From NCBI GenBank assembly GCA_029258725.1, contig JAPDKE010000042.1:1-40375 (forward strand): 40,375 nucleotides of DNA, in the 5' to 3' direction. This DNA comes from a bacterium. GTDB taxonomy: Bacteria > Hydrothermota > UBA3072 > JAPDKE01. Below are positions 6,038-14,900 of this stretch, in pieces (within the stretch, counting starts at the first letter, position 1; every line of letters starts with the position of its first letter). Under the pieces are notes generated by a model, which was not told the origin of the DNA, made no database searches, and worked only from the letters and a program-made list of their open reading frames with translations. Position numbers and translations under genes: made by a program.

Positions 6038-8803
6038 TTTCAACAAAATAAATTTCATCCTTTCTCTTATTCCCTTTCCATACACATGGATAAAGTAGAC
6101 TCCCGGAGACAGTCCAGCACTTTCTATCACAAACTGTTTTTTTCCAGGCACTCCTTCATAAATCCTTCTCACTCTTCTTCCTGATACATCATAAAGGTCT
6201 ATCTTCACAGGTATGGTATAATTTACCTCAAACGCAATCCTCTTCCCCAAAAGACACCTCTCCTTCCTTTCTTCTCTCACTCCTGTAGAGAGAAGCGCAT
6301 CCAGAATTTTTCTTCCAGCAACCTCCGCAACATCCCGTTGCATCCAGGATAAAGGAAATCCAAGAATACATACCCCCGGTTTTTCAAGCCGGAGGATGCC
6401 ACAGGGTTCTCCCTCGGGAAAAGAATCTTCCTTGGTGTCACATGTATAGATAACCCTCACAGTTGAGTCGGATGAGTAAAATAAGGTAGCCCATAAAATA
6501 GCCTCGGCAAAAGAAGTATCAACAGAAAGAGACGGGAACTCACCATTCCCATTCACTCCAATCAGGGACACAGAAAAGTATGTGGAATAATATCCCTTTA
6601 TAACAGAATCCACAAACTCAGGGCCGTAAATCACTGAGATCCCACTTATCATCATTTTTCCCCCTGCACGCAGATAGTCAATAATATCATCTTCCTTCTC
6701 CCTTATATAGAAAGTGGGAGAAGCATCGTCCTGAATCAGGATGAGTTTGTATTGCACAAGTTGAGTTAACGGAGGAGGGTTATCTTCAGAAGAGTTATCC
6801 CAGTATGTCCAGTCGTACGGAGAGAGAAGGGAAAAGTAAAAAGAATCCACAGAGGCATCATCCACCACTTCTGGTGGACCGGAACAATCCACCAGAAGAA
6901 TTTCCCTATCCATTGAAACTGCAAGACCGGTGAGAGTACAGGATGGACTGCTTAACAATCCATTGTAAAGAGCCTGAATGAAGTAATCATATCTTACTCC
7001 CGGAACCACGTCTTCATCCACTATCTGATAAGTATTCACCAGAGTATCAATCACTGTCCACAGACTCTCACTCTCTCCCTTTTTCCACACCAGATATTTT
7101 TCACTCTCCCAGTATCCTTCCCAGGAAATGCATATTCTACGGTAATCCCCCCACGATACGTACCTGAGCAACGGCTTGTATGGAATGCCGCATATTACCA
7201 TTATTTCCCGGCTATATCCACTTTCAAGCTCGGTGGTATCAATCGAAGTAACAACATAATAAACAGTATCACCTGGATGTATATCCACCGAATCCACAAA
7301 TATATTTCTATCAATGGGAGAAGGATTCAGCCGGGTATAAGGACCTCCACTTGTTCCGGAGCGGTAAACGTTATAGGCATAGGAAGGTGAAGGAGAATTC
7401 CAGAGGAGAATGTTCCGGTCGGGTTTCCTTTTCACCTCAATATGGCAAGGAGGGGTGGGAGGGAAATATGGAGGCACCGATAGATCAGGAACACCATCTC
7501 CGTTTATAAAGGCAGTTTCACCTCCTATCACCACAAAATCTCCCTTGTATCCGTCACCATCTGTGTCCACTCCAGGAATATCATAAAAGTATGCCATTTT
7601 CCAGGAAGTATTAACAAGAGAATCAAAGGAATAATCATTGAGATTATAAGATCTGTGAAAATCATATCCTCCAAAAAGAGCAAAAGCAATCCTTATGCTC
7701 TCTCCAGGTGCAAGATAGAATGGACCAGTGGAAAGTAGAAAACGGGTATCGTTTATAGAATCAACACCAGTGGGCCAGGAATATCTCGGATCCGCATTTA
7801 CGCCTCTGGGACCTATCTGATCCGGGTCAAGAGAGCGATTGGAAAGAAGTATATACTTTGCGCTGTCGGGAAAAACATAGTAAGCATCGGATGGTGTGTG
7901 GTTCACATCTTCTGGATTTGCAGGATCGGAAGGACCCCAATCAAGAGAGGGATCGGGGTCCGAGAGCCACCAGTTATAGGAAACACAGGGAATTTCTGGA
8001 CCAAGAAGCCTGCACCCTATACACTCTGGTTGATCGGATGGACCTCCACTGTATGCATCATTGTACCCGTCCGCATCCGCAATCCAGGCTGTCAGAATAT
8101 AATCTTTCACCGAACGGTACTTCGGCAAGCCACTCACATTTATTCCGGTGTATCCACTTCCATTCCATGTATAAAGAATTGTTTCGGAAGGCCACAGGGT
8201 ATCTATGGGGTCTCTCCATATACAGAGTCCTGTAATATCGTCCTGTGCACCAAACCATGCACTCCAGGGATCAGAAATCACAGGATGACAGTCCCCATCC
8301 ACATAGAGTCCAACATGCACACTGTCGAGATAATAGTTTCCCACGTTTTTTATAACATAATCAATAATCACACCTGCCTTCACAGCCCCATGTGCCCATG
8401 CGTAACTTCTTTCATGGACCTGAAGCCCCATGGGAAAGTATTCGGGTGCTGTACCCCCGCATGTATCCCAGTATATACAATAAAGGTCGTGGTCCGATAC
8501 TGCTTCATCTCCCGTAAATTCATAAATGGTATCCTGGGACCCCGGTGAGAATTCTTCATATGGCTGCCATCCGTCCACCCCATAAGAAACCCTATAACAT
8601 TCCTTATAACATTCCTTAACCACAGCGCCTATCCAGAGAGATCCCACGAAGAGGTATTCTCTTCCAGAACCCTGTGGGAATTCAAAACTCCACTCATACC
8701 GGGAATAGTCTCCATTGGTGCCTATTCTTCCTGCGTTGGTTATAACAATGTTAAGATCGTTTATCTGATGAGATTTCAGGGTAATGAAAAACAGCAGTAA
8801 CAT
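6035..8803 (-). CDS. Large secreted protein with FnIII-like modules and C-terminal Por/FlgD-type sorting domain
   Basis: This 922-residue protein has a short signal peptide (MLLLFFITLKSHQ), a long extracellular region, a Ca-binding-like stretch VDTDGDGYKGD, at least one fibronectin-III-like segment (KRKPDRNILLWNSPSPSYAY and onward), and a glutamine-amidotransferase-like fold segment beginning REILLVDCSG that includes DYLRAGGKMMISG. It ends in a sorting-type tail (YDVSGRRVRRIYEG, SPGVYFIHV, KFILLK). Such tails direct export or surface anchoring through type IX-like systems in FCB and related phyla. ATG 8803 is preceded by AAAGGAGGTG, and the gene follows xseA by 14 nt at the end of the long minus-strand gene train. 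Catalytic function is not evident; a cell-surface or structural role is likely. Confidence 0.85.
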   Translation of the reverse strand: MLLLFFITLKSHQINDLNIVITNAGRIGTNGDYSRYEWSFEFPQGSGREYLFVGSLWIGAVVKECYKECYRVSYGVDGWQPYEEFSPGSQDTIYEFTGDEAVSDHDLYCIYWDTCGGTAPEYFPMGLQVHERSYAWAHGAVKAGVIIDYVIKNVGNYYLDSVHVGLYVDGDCHPVISDPWSAWFGAQDDITGLCIWRDPIDTLWPSETILYTWNGSGYTGINVSGLPKYRSVKDYILTAWIADADGYNDAYSGGPSDQPECIGCRLLGPEIPCVSYNWWLSDPDPSLDWGPSDPANPEDVNHTPSDAYYVFPDSAKYILLSNRSLDPDQIGPRGVNADPRYSWPTGVDSINDTRFLLSTGPFYLAPGESIRIAFALFGGYDFHRSYNLNDYSFDSLVNTSWKMAYFYDIPGVDTDGDGYKGDFVVIGGETAFINGDGVPDLSVPPYFPPTPPCHIEVKRKPDRNILLWNSPSPSYAYNVYRSGTSGGPYTRLNPSPIDRNIFVDSVDIHPGDTVYYVVTSIDTTELESGYSREIMVICGIPYKPLLRYVSWGDYRRICISWEGYWESEKYLVWKKGESESLWTVIDTLVNTYQIVDEDVVPGVRYDYFIQALYNGLLSSPSCTLTGLAVSMDREILLVDCSGPPEVVDDASVDSFYFSLLSPYDWTYWDNSSEDNPPPLTQLVQYKLILIQDDASPTFYIREKEDDIIDYLRAGGKMMISGISVIYGPEFVDSVIKGYYSTYFSVSLIGVNGNGEFPSLSVDTSFAEAILWATLFYSSDSTVRVIYTCDTKEDSFPEGEPCGILRLEKPGVCILGFPLSWMQRDVAEVAGRKILDALLSTGVREERKERCLLGKRIAFEVNYTIPVKIDLYDVSGRRVRRIYEGVPGKKQFVIESAGLSPGVYFIHVYGKGIRERMKFILLK
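8593..8616. repeat. 12 bp tandem duplication inside the secreted-protein gene
   Basis: TATAACATTCCT occurs twice back to back (8593-8604 and 8605-8616). In the encoded protein it gives the repeated residues KECYKECY near the N-terminus, a small in-frame duplication that adds a second cysteine. Confidence 0.9.
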
Positions 8804-8817
8804 ACAGCACCTCCTTT

Positions 8818-10134
8818 TTATTCCTTTTCTTCAACCCTGCCTTTAAGTTTACCTTTCGCAAGATAAATATCCACCCTCTCCCCAACCTCAACCTCCTCGG
8901 AACTCCTTACTATCCTTCCATCCTTCCTGACAATTGCATATCCCCTTGAAAGAACATGATATGGACCGAGAGCCTGCAAGTTCCTTTCGTATCCCTCAAT
9001 CTTCTTCCTTCTTTCCTCTATAAATCTCCCCATTACCTTCAAAAGCTCCTTCTCCATGGACTCAAGCCTTTCTCTTCTCTTCTCCAGCATCTTCTCAAAA
9101 TGCCTGAAAGAAGGAACCAGCAATGCGAGCCTGTGCTTGACCTCCATTACCTTTCCAGAAAGTGCACGCTCCATCCGGTGGATTAAAAAGTCAAGGGTCT
9201 CCTTTTTCTGATTTATCCTGTCAAGAGGTCTTCTCAAAACATAACTTCTTTCAAGCCTCTCAATCCTCTCACGCTCCCTTCCTATTCTCTTCATGAGTGC
9301 CTTTCCCATTCTCTCCATCATAAGAGAAAACTCTCTCAGCATGGTATCAACCGAACGCACCGCTATCTCAGCAGCCTCGGATGGCGTTGCTGCCCTTCTG
9401 TCCGCAACATAATCCGCAATGGTAAAATCCTTCTCATGTCCCACAGCGGAGATAACCGGTATCCTTGAGCGAAATATAGCCCTTGCAACAACCTCCTCAT
9501 TGAAAGCCCAGAGGTCCTCAAGAGAGCCCCCTCCCCTTCCCACTATGAGCAAATCCACCCTTCCATACTCATTGAACTCATCTATCGCCCTTGCTATTTC
9601 AAACGATGCCCCTTCACCCTGGACAGGAGCCGGCCTCAGGATAATCTCAACCCCGGGAAACCTTCTTTTCAAAATTCTTACTATGTCCCTTATTGCAGCC
9701 CCCTCTTTTGATGTAACAACCCCAATTCTCAAAGGATACCTGGGCAACGGTTTTTTATACCTTTCATGGAAGAGCCCTTCCTCAGCGAGTTTCTTTTTCA
9801 GGAGTTCAAACTTTATTGCAAGATCCCCCATTCCCGCAGGCTCAATGTCCTCCACATATAACTGATACCTTCCTTTTTTCTCATAAACTCCCACCCTTCC
9901 CCACACCCTCACCTTCATCCCGTCTTTAAGTAAGGAGGCGACAAGACATCTTCCCCCTTCAAACATAACGCATCTTAACTCTGCATACTCATCCTTTAAA
10001 GTGAAGTAAAGATGCCCTGTCGGGGTGTAATGCTTGAAGTTCGATATCTCACCTATCACCCTCACATATCCAATGTTTTCTTCAATTATATACTTTATCT
10101 CCCTTGTTAACTCACTTACCGTGTATTCCTTCAT
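8818..10134 (-). CDS. xseA: Exodeoxyribonuclease VII large subunit
   Basis: At 438 residues this is the usual length for the family. The N-terminal OB-fold domain is clear (VSELTREIKYIIEENIGYV, ISNFKHYTPTGHLYFTLKD), followed by the catalytic region with GVVTSKEGAAIRDI, VGRGGGSLEDLWAFNEE and SAVGHEKDFTIADYVADRRAATPSEAAE, then a long helical C-terminal part. With the small subunit XseB it degrades single-stranded DNA from both ends. No xseB is visible next to it, so the small subunit must be encoded elsewhere or be absent. The start overlaps the 3' end of folD by 23 nt, a pairing of folD and xseA seen in many bacteria. Confidence 0.97.
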   Translation of the reverse strand: MKEYTVSELTREIKYIIEENIGYVRVIGEISNFKHYTPTGHLYFTLKDEYAELRCVMFEGGRCLVASLLKDGMKVRVWGRVGVYEKKGRYQLYVEDIEPAGMGDLAIKFELLKKKLAEEGLFHERYKKPLPRYPLRIGVVTSKEGAAIRDIVRILKRRFPGVEIILRPAPVQGEGASFEIARAIDEFNEYGRVDLLIVGRGGGSLEDLWAFNEEVVARAIFRSRIPVISAVGHEKDFTIADYVADRRAATPSEAAEIAVRSVDTMLREFSLMMERMGKALMKRIGRERERIERLERSYVLRRPLDRINQKKETLDFLIHRMERALSGKVMEVKHRLALLVPSFRHFEKMLEKRRERLESMEKELLKVMGRFIEERRKKIEGYERNLQALGPYHVLSRGYAIVRKDGRIVRSSEEVEVGERVDIYLAKGKLKGRVEEKE

Positions 10135-10933
10135 GGATTTTCAATAGATTTTTGAATATGAGAATGCTCGTAACACTTCCAACCCCTCCTGGAACCGGGG
10201 TAATGGCGCCCGCCTTCTCTTTCACATCCTCAAAGTCAACATCTCCACATACCTTCCCGGAAACCTCGTTTATGCCAACATCTATAACACATGCACCTTC
10301 CTTAACCCCCTCCCTTTTCAAAAGCATGGGAGAACCTGCAGCAACAACCACCACATCCCCCCTCCGGGTCACCTCAAAAAGATTTCGGGTTCTTGAATGT
10401 GCAACTGTCACGGTTGCATCCCAGGTTCCCTTATGAAGCAACATCATGGATAAAGGCCTTCCAACAACACTGCTTCTTCCAACAATAACCACTTCTTTGC
10501 CTTTTGTTTCTATCTCATAGAAGGAAAGTATCTCAAGAACAGCCTGGGGGGTTGGTGGAAAAATCCCTGCCTCACCTCTCAGGAGCAATCCCATGTTCCA
10601 GGGATGGAGCCCCTCAACATCAAGCTCTGGAGGAATTATTTTATAAATCTCATGAGGAGAGATTCCCGGAACAGGCTGAAGTATAAGCACTGGAATATTT
10701 CTTCTTTTCCATTCCTCAATCTTATTCTCTATCTCCTCCCAGGCCGCCTTTTCACGCTCAAAAACATCCAGTCTCACCCCCAGTTTTTCTGCATTTTTTC
10801 TTATCCCTGAAAGATAATACCTCGACCCGGGGTCGTCTCCTATTCTCATAACACCAAATTCCCTTCCCTCAAGTCCACCCTTTATTTCCTCAAATATCCT
10901 CTTTCTTACCTCTCTTCCCGAAAGAATCCTCAT
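10112..10933 (-). CDS. folD: FolD-family methylene-THF dehydrogenase, cyclohydrolase residues altered
   Basis: This 273-residue protein has the FolD NADP-binding motifs (VVIVGRSSVVGRPLSMMLL, TVAHSRT, ITPVPGGVGSVT) and the family N-terminal fold. FolD normally oxidises 5,10-methylene-THF and hydrolyses the methenyl product in one-carbon metabolism. Here three residues of the shared catalytic site differ. The Lys of YxxxK (human Lys56) is Ile44 in YLSGIRKNA. The QLPLP motif reads LQPVP, moving Gln out of register. The second Asp of DVDGxHPxN is Glu107 in DVEGLHPWN. The dehydrogenase half may survive, as in yeast monofunctional enzymes, but cyclohydrolase activity is doubtful. ATG overlaps the upstream lipoprotein stop by 4 nt, so translation is probably coupled. 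Confidence 0.9.
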   Translation of the reverse strand: MRILSGREVRKRIFEEIKGGLEGREFGVMRIGDDPGSRYYLSGIRKNAEKLGVRLDVFEREKAAWEEIENKIEEWKRRNIPVLILQPVPGISPHEIYKIIPPELDVEGLHPWNMGLLLRGEAGIFPPTPQAVLEILSFYEIETKGKEVVIVGRSSVVGRPLSMMLLHKGTWDATVTVAHSRTRNLFEVTRRGDVVVVAAGSPMLLKREGVKEGACVIDVGINEVSGKVCGDVDFEDVKEKAGAITPVPGGVGSVTSILIFKNLLKIHEGIHGK

Positions 10934-11214
10934 AAGGAGGGATAGTGTTTGCTTTTCACCTTTCCCGTATTTTTATCATATTCGTATTCACCGGGATAGT
11001 TCAGTCTGAGATTGAGTTCGTCAAGGGAAGAGGGATATCTTCCATGCTCTGCCCTGTAGAGTTCAAGAGAATTTCTTATAATTCTCAGATCATCTATTAC
11101 CTTCACCCTTTCCGGTAATTTGAGAACCTTGCGGGTATATGCCTTTCCTGCCTCCCTTGCAGGCTGGGATGAACATGCCGGAAAAAGAACAAGGAAAATT
11201 AAAAAATATCTCAT
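10930..11214 (-). CDS. Small lipoprotein with pseudopilin-like tail
   Basis: This 94-residue protein begins with a short hydrophobic leader ending in LFPAC, a degenerate lipobox with Cys14 as the likely lipidated residue. The rest has IDDLRIIRNSLELYRAEHGRYPSSLDEL followed by NYPGEYEYDKNTGKVKSKHYPSL. That pattern (helix, YRAEHGRYPSSLDEL, then a Y-D-tag with NTGKVKS) recalls the globular part of GspG/PulG pseudopilins but without the prepilin N-terminus. It overlaps leuS upstream and folD downstream by 4 nt each. Function is unknown; it could be a tethered, pilin-derived envelope protein. Confidence 0.75.
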   Translation of the reverse strand: MRYFLIFLVLFPACSSQPAREAGKAYTRKVLKLPERVKVIDDLRIIRNSLELYRAEHGRYPSSLDELNLRLNYPGEYEYDKNTGKVKSKHYPSL

Positions 11215-13661
11215 TTCACCACCACATTAACAATCTTATCGGGAACCGCAACCACCTTCACCACCTCCTTCCCCTCAATCCATTTTTTCACCCTTTCTCT
11301 TTCAAGAGTAAGTTTTTCAAGCTCCTCCTTTGGGGTTCCCTTGGGAACCTCCATCCTGTCCCTCACCTTACCGTTCACCTGAATCACAATTTCAACCATC
11401 TCCTCCTCAATCCACCTCTCGTCCCATGAAGGCCAGGAATGATTGAATATGGAGTTCTCCTCCCCGAGTTTCTCCCAGAGTTCCTCAGCAAGGTGAGGGG
11501 CAAAGGGTGAAAGTAAAAGGACAAAATTCCTGCACGCATGATAGAAAACAGGTGTATTCTTCTTTTCATACTTCACAAGTTCGTTAAGCATCTCCATGAG
11601 GAAGGCAATCGCAGTGTTGAATCCAAAACTTTCCATATCCTTTGAAACATTTTTTATTGTTCGATTCACAAGCCTCCAGAGCCTTTTTTCTTCCTCGGAG
11701 AATTTTTCAGGTTCTATCTCTCCTTTTTTGAATCCCGTCTCATTGAAGAGATTATAGGCTTTTGTCAGAAATCTATTTACACCGGTAACACCCTTCTCAG
11801 ACCATCGTGCATCCTTTTCTGGTGGAGCAAGGAAGAGGATGGTCGCCCTTGCGGTATCCGCTCCCCACTCCTCAACAAACGGACCAACGGGAACCGCATT
11901 TCCCATTGACTTTGACATGGGTATACCTTTTTCATCCGTTATCATTCCCTGATTGAAAAGCCGGAGAGCAGGTTCGTCTGCTGGAAGGTATCCCAGGTCA
12001 TAGAGAAACTTGGTTATGAATCTGAAGTATATAAGATGTCCTGTGGCATGTTCAATCCCACCAATGTAAAGGTCTATGGGGAACCACTTGTTTGCTTCAC
12101 TTCTTCTTACGGGCTCTTTCTCATTTTTGGGGTCCAGGTACCTTATGTGATACCATGCAGAATCAACAAACGTGTCCATCGTATCAGGGTCCCTTTTTGC
12201 AGGACCTCCACACTTGGGACATGTGGTATTTATGAACTCCGGGACTGATGCAAGAGGAGGTTTACCCCTGGGTGTGAAGTCAACTTTCTCTTCCGGGGGC
12301 AAAAGAACAGGAAGGTCCTCATAAGGAACCGGAACTATTCCACACCTTTCACAGTGAATCATGGGAATTGGGGCTCCCCAGTATCGCTGGCGGGAAACAA
12401 GCCAGTCCCTCAGCCTGTATGTAACCTTCTTTCTTCCTATTCCCTTTGCCTCCATGTACTTTGTTATCTCCTTTATTCCCTCCCTTGATGGAAGCCCGGA
12501 AAATATACCGGAGTTAATCATTATCCCTTCTTCCTCGTATGCCTCTTCCATTATCTCCGGATTCAGGTCCCTGTCAGGGGGTCTTATAACAACCTTTATC
12601 GGTATTCCATGCTTTTTTGCAAACTCAAAGTCCCTCTGGTCGTGTGCAGGAACCCCCATCACTATCCCGGTTCCATAGGAAACAAGAACATAGTCACCTA
12701 TCCATATTTCTATTCTCTCTCCTGTAAAGGGATGAATTGCATACCTTCCCGTCCTTATCCCTGTCTTTTCCCTGTCCATCCTTGTTCTCTCAATTTCCGT
12801 TAAAAGCAGTGCCTGTTCTATGTATTCCCTTATCTTTTTCTCATTTTTTGTTCCCCTTATGAGTTTTTCAACCACAGGATGTTCCGGAGCAATGGTTATA
12901 AATGTAACACCAAAGAGTGTATCCGGTCGTGTGGTGAATACCGAGAGTTTAAGGTCCATTCCCTCAACCTCAAAATCAATCTCCGCACCTTCGCTCTTCC
13001 CTATCCAGTTGCGCTGCAGGGTTTTCACCCTCTCCGGCCATCCCTCAAGTTTATCTATGTCTTTAAGCAGTCTTTCCGCATATTCCGTTATTTTTATAAA
13101 CCACTGGGTTAGTGCCTTCTTCCTCACCGGAGAATCGCATCTCCAGCACTTTCCTCCAATAACCTGCTCGTTTGCAAGAACTGTCTGGCATCCTGGACAC
13201 CAGTTTACATATGCCTCTTTCCTGTAAGCAAGCCCATGCTCATAGAGTTTTAAAAACAGCCACTGGGTCCAGCGGTAGTAATCAGGATTGCAGGTTGTAA
13301 CTTCTCTATCCCAGTCGTAGGAGAGCCCCATGAGTTTGAGCGTGTTTTTTGAAACCGAGATATTGTTCATGGTCCATTTTTTGGGGCTCTCTCCTCTTTT
13401 TATCGCGGCCTCCTCAGCAGGAAGTCCAAATGCATCCCATCCAAAAGGATGAAGAAGGTCATACCCCCTCATCCGGAGATATCTCCATACCACATCTCCC
13501 ATCACATAGTTTCTGAGATGTCCCATGTGGAGGTCTCCGGATGGGTAGGGGAACATTTCAAGCAGATAAAATTTGCGTTTCGGATTTTTTGGGGTTTTAA
13601 AAAGCTCTATTTCCTGCCAGAAGGACTGCCATTTTTTTTCTATCTCCCGGGCAGGATACAT
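11211..13661 (-). CDS. leuS: Leucyl-tRNA synthetase
   Basis: This 816-residue class Ia synthetase shows the HIGH signature as HMGH in FPYPSGDLHMGHLRNYVMGD (near residue 45), KMSKS as PMSKSMGN (near 580), and zinc-finger cysteines CPGC and CWRC (about 154-174). The editing domain has VFTTRPDTLFG and GIVMGVPAHDQRDFEF, so mischarged tRNA proofreading should be intact. The C-terminus ends in the usual small domain (QVNGKVRDRMEVPKG). It charges tRNA-Leu with leucine in the cytoplasm. It starts 3 nt after the stop of the membrane sensor gene and overlaps the lipoprotein gene downstream. Confidence 0.98.
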   Translation of the reverse strand: MYPAREIEKKWQSFWQEIELFKTPKNPKRKFYLLEMFPYPSGDLHMGHLRNYVMGDVVWRYLRMRGYDLLHPFGWDAFGLPAEEAAIKRGESPKKWTMNNISVSKNTLKLMGLSYDWDREVTTCNPDYYRWTQWLFLKLYEHGLAYRKEAYVNWCPGCQTVLANEQVIGGKCWRCDSPVRKKALTQWFIKITEYAERLLKDIDKLEGWPERVKTLQRNWIGKSEGAEIDFEVEGMDLKLSVFTTRPDTLFGVTFITIAPEHPVVEKLIRGTKNEKKIREYIEQALLLTEIERTRMDREKTGIRTGRYAIHPFTGERIEIWIGDYVLVSYGTGIVMGVPAHDQRDFEFAKKHGIPIKVVIRPPDRDLNPEIMEEAYEEEGIMINSGIFSGLPSREGIKEITKYMEAKGIGRKKVTYRLRDWLVSRQRYWGAPIPMIHCERCGIVPVPYEDLPVLLPPEEKVDFTPRGKPPLASVPEFINTTCPKCGGPAKRDPDTMDTFVDSAWYHIRYLDPKNEKEPVRRSEANKWFPIDLYIGGIEHATGHLIYFRFITKFLYDLGYLPADEPALRLFNQGMITDEKGIPMSKSMGNAVPVGPFVEEWGADTARATILFLAPPEKDARWSEKGVTGVNRFLTKAYNLFNETGFKKGEIEPEKFSEEEKRLWRLVNRTIKNVSKDMESFGFNTAIAFLMEMLNELVKYEKKNTPVFYHACRNFVLLLSPFAPHLAEELWEKLGEENSIFNHSWPSWDERWIEEEMVEIVIQVNGKVRDRMEVPKGTPKEELEKLTLERERVKKWIEGKEVVKVVAVPDKIVNVVVK

Positions 13662-13664
13662 CCC

Positions 13665-14900
13665 TCACCCCTCCCCGAGTTGCTCTTTAAGCTCCTTTAT
13701 TTTTCTTTCAAGTTGCATGAGTTCCTTGCGTTTACTTTCTATCTTTGCAGAGAGCGTCATCTCTTCCCTTCTCTTTGCAACTATTCGCTGGGTAAGCTCT
13801 ATCTCCTGGCGCTTCTTTTCCTCTATTCTCTTATCTATCTCCGCCTCATCCGCAGAGGGTGCACCTGCCTCTTCTCCCACTATCGCAGAGAGAGGTATAG
13901 CTCCAGGAGGAGCCTCTTCCTTCTTTTTCTTCAATTCCTCAATCTCCTTATCCTTCTCCTCTATAGCTTTTCTCAAACCGGCAATTTCCCTGTCCTTTTC
14001 CTGGAGTGCCTGAGAAAGCCTTGCATTCTCTTCCTTCAGTTGCTCAAGTTCTTCTGGGACCGCCCCGGGGGCAGGTGCAGCCTCCGGAGCCTGTGCCTGG
14101 AGTTCCTCCAGTTCCTTTCTCTTCTCCTCTATCTCCTGTTTGATTTTCTCGAGTTCTTCCTTCATCTCATCCATCGTTGCAACTGCCTGCTTCTTCTCGT
14201 TTATCTCCTCCTGGAGGGATTCTGCCTCCTTCCTCATTTCTTCAATTCTTGTGCCTATTTCCCTCTCTTCTTCCTTCAATCTTTCCACACTCTCCTTCAG
14301 GGCTCCAAGTTCCCCTTCCAGTTCCTCGCGCTTATCCACCTCAACCACCGGAACCGCACCTCCTCGGGGTGAAAGGACAAGAACGAGAATAAAAGCAAGC
14401 ACAGGAAAAAGGAAGTTCATTGGGTTTTTTATATCAAAACCCTTCTTCTTTTCCTCCGGAATCTTCACCCCTATATGAACCTCTCCTATCTTTTCATCTC
14501 CGAGTTTTACCGGAACCCCTATATCATAAACATTCCCTTCTGCCTGCTGGAAGAGATAATCTCTGTTTCCAAGTCTCATAAGCGCACCGGGATTGTATTT
14601 TTTGAGTATCTTGGTTGTATCGGTGTGTCCGTAAATGGTTCCATCCTTACCCACGACTATTCCATACACCACATTTCTTTTTCCCTGGATCATATCAGAA
14701 AGGATTATCTGTGTTACAATCTCATCCTCATCAGAAAGTGGCTCTCTTATGGCTGCAGCAACCGCTTCTCCAAGCAAATTTCCCATTTGTTCAAATCCTT
14801 TGAGTTCTTCGCTTCCCCTCCCTCCCGTCTGCCTGCCCACCAGAATCTCTCCTGCAAAAACAAAAACAAAGGCAAGGATTCCTGCTATTATTCTTCTCAT
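13665..14900 (-). CDS. Membrane protein with extracytoplasmic cache-like sensor and long cytoplasmic coiled coil
   Basis: This 411-residue protein has an N-terminal signal/TM segment (1-18), an extracytoplasmic region (about 19-155), a second TM helix (about 158-177, NFLFPVLAFILVLVLS) and then some 230 residues rich in Glu, Lys and Leu with heptad character, interrupted by Pro/Ala-rich hinges (EAAPAPGAVP, GAIPLSAIVGEEAGAPSA). The extracytoplasmic part contains VVYGIVVGKDGTIYGHTDTTKI and YDIGVPVKLGDEKIGEVHIGV, the pattern of single cache (PAS-like) sensors that bind small ligands. There is no kinase, GGDEF or MCP output domain. The ATG overlaps the stop of the Wzc-like kinase gene by 4 nt, so it may act with that kinase; this is inference. 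Confidence 0.8.
   Translation of the reverse strand: MRRIIAGILAFVFVFAGEILVGRQTGGRGSEELKGFEQMGNLLGEAVAAAIREPLSDEDEIVTQIILSDMIQGKRNVVYGIVVGKDGTIYGHTDTTKILKKYNPGALMRLGNRDYLFQQAEGNVYDIGVPVKLGDEKIGEVHIGVKIPEEKKKGFDIKNPMNFLFPVLAFILVLVLSPRGGAVPVVEVDKREELEGELGALKESVERLKEEEREIGTRIEEMRKEAESLQEEINEKKQAVATMDEMKEELEKIKQEIEEKRKELEELQAQAPEAAPAPGAVPEELEQLKEENARLSQALQEKDREIAGLRKAIEEKDKEIEELKKKKEEAPPGAIPLSAIVGEEAGAPSADEAEIDKRIEEKKRQEIELTQRIVAKRREEMTLSAKIESKRKELMQLERKIKELKEQLGEG

Noticed and set aside
7858-8548. Two plus-strand frames of 125 and 216 codons
   Set aside because: Low-complexity, Cys/His/Ile-rich translations antisense to the secreted-protein gene; no start signals.
13449-14372. 307-codon plus-strand frame over leuS and the coiled-coil gene
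   Set aside because: It is the mirror of Glu/Lys-rich coiled coil (giving Leu/Phe/Ser runs) and lacks a ribosome site.
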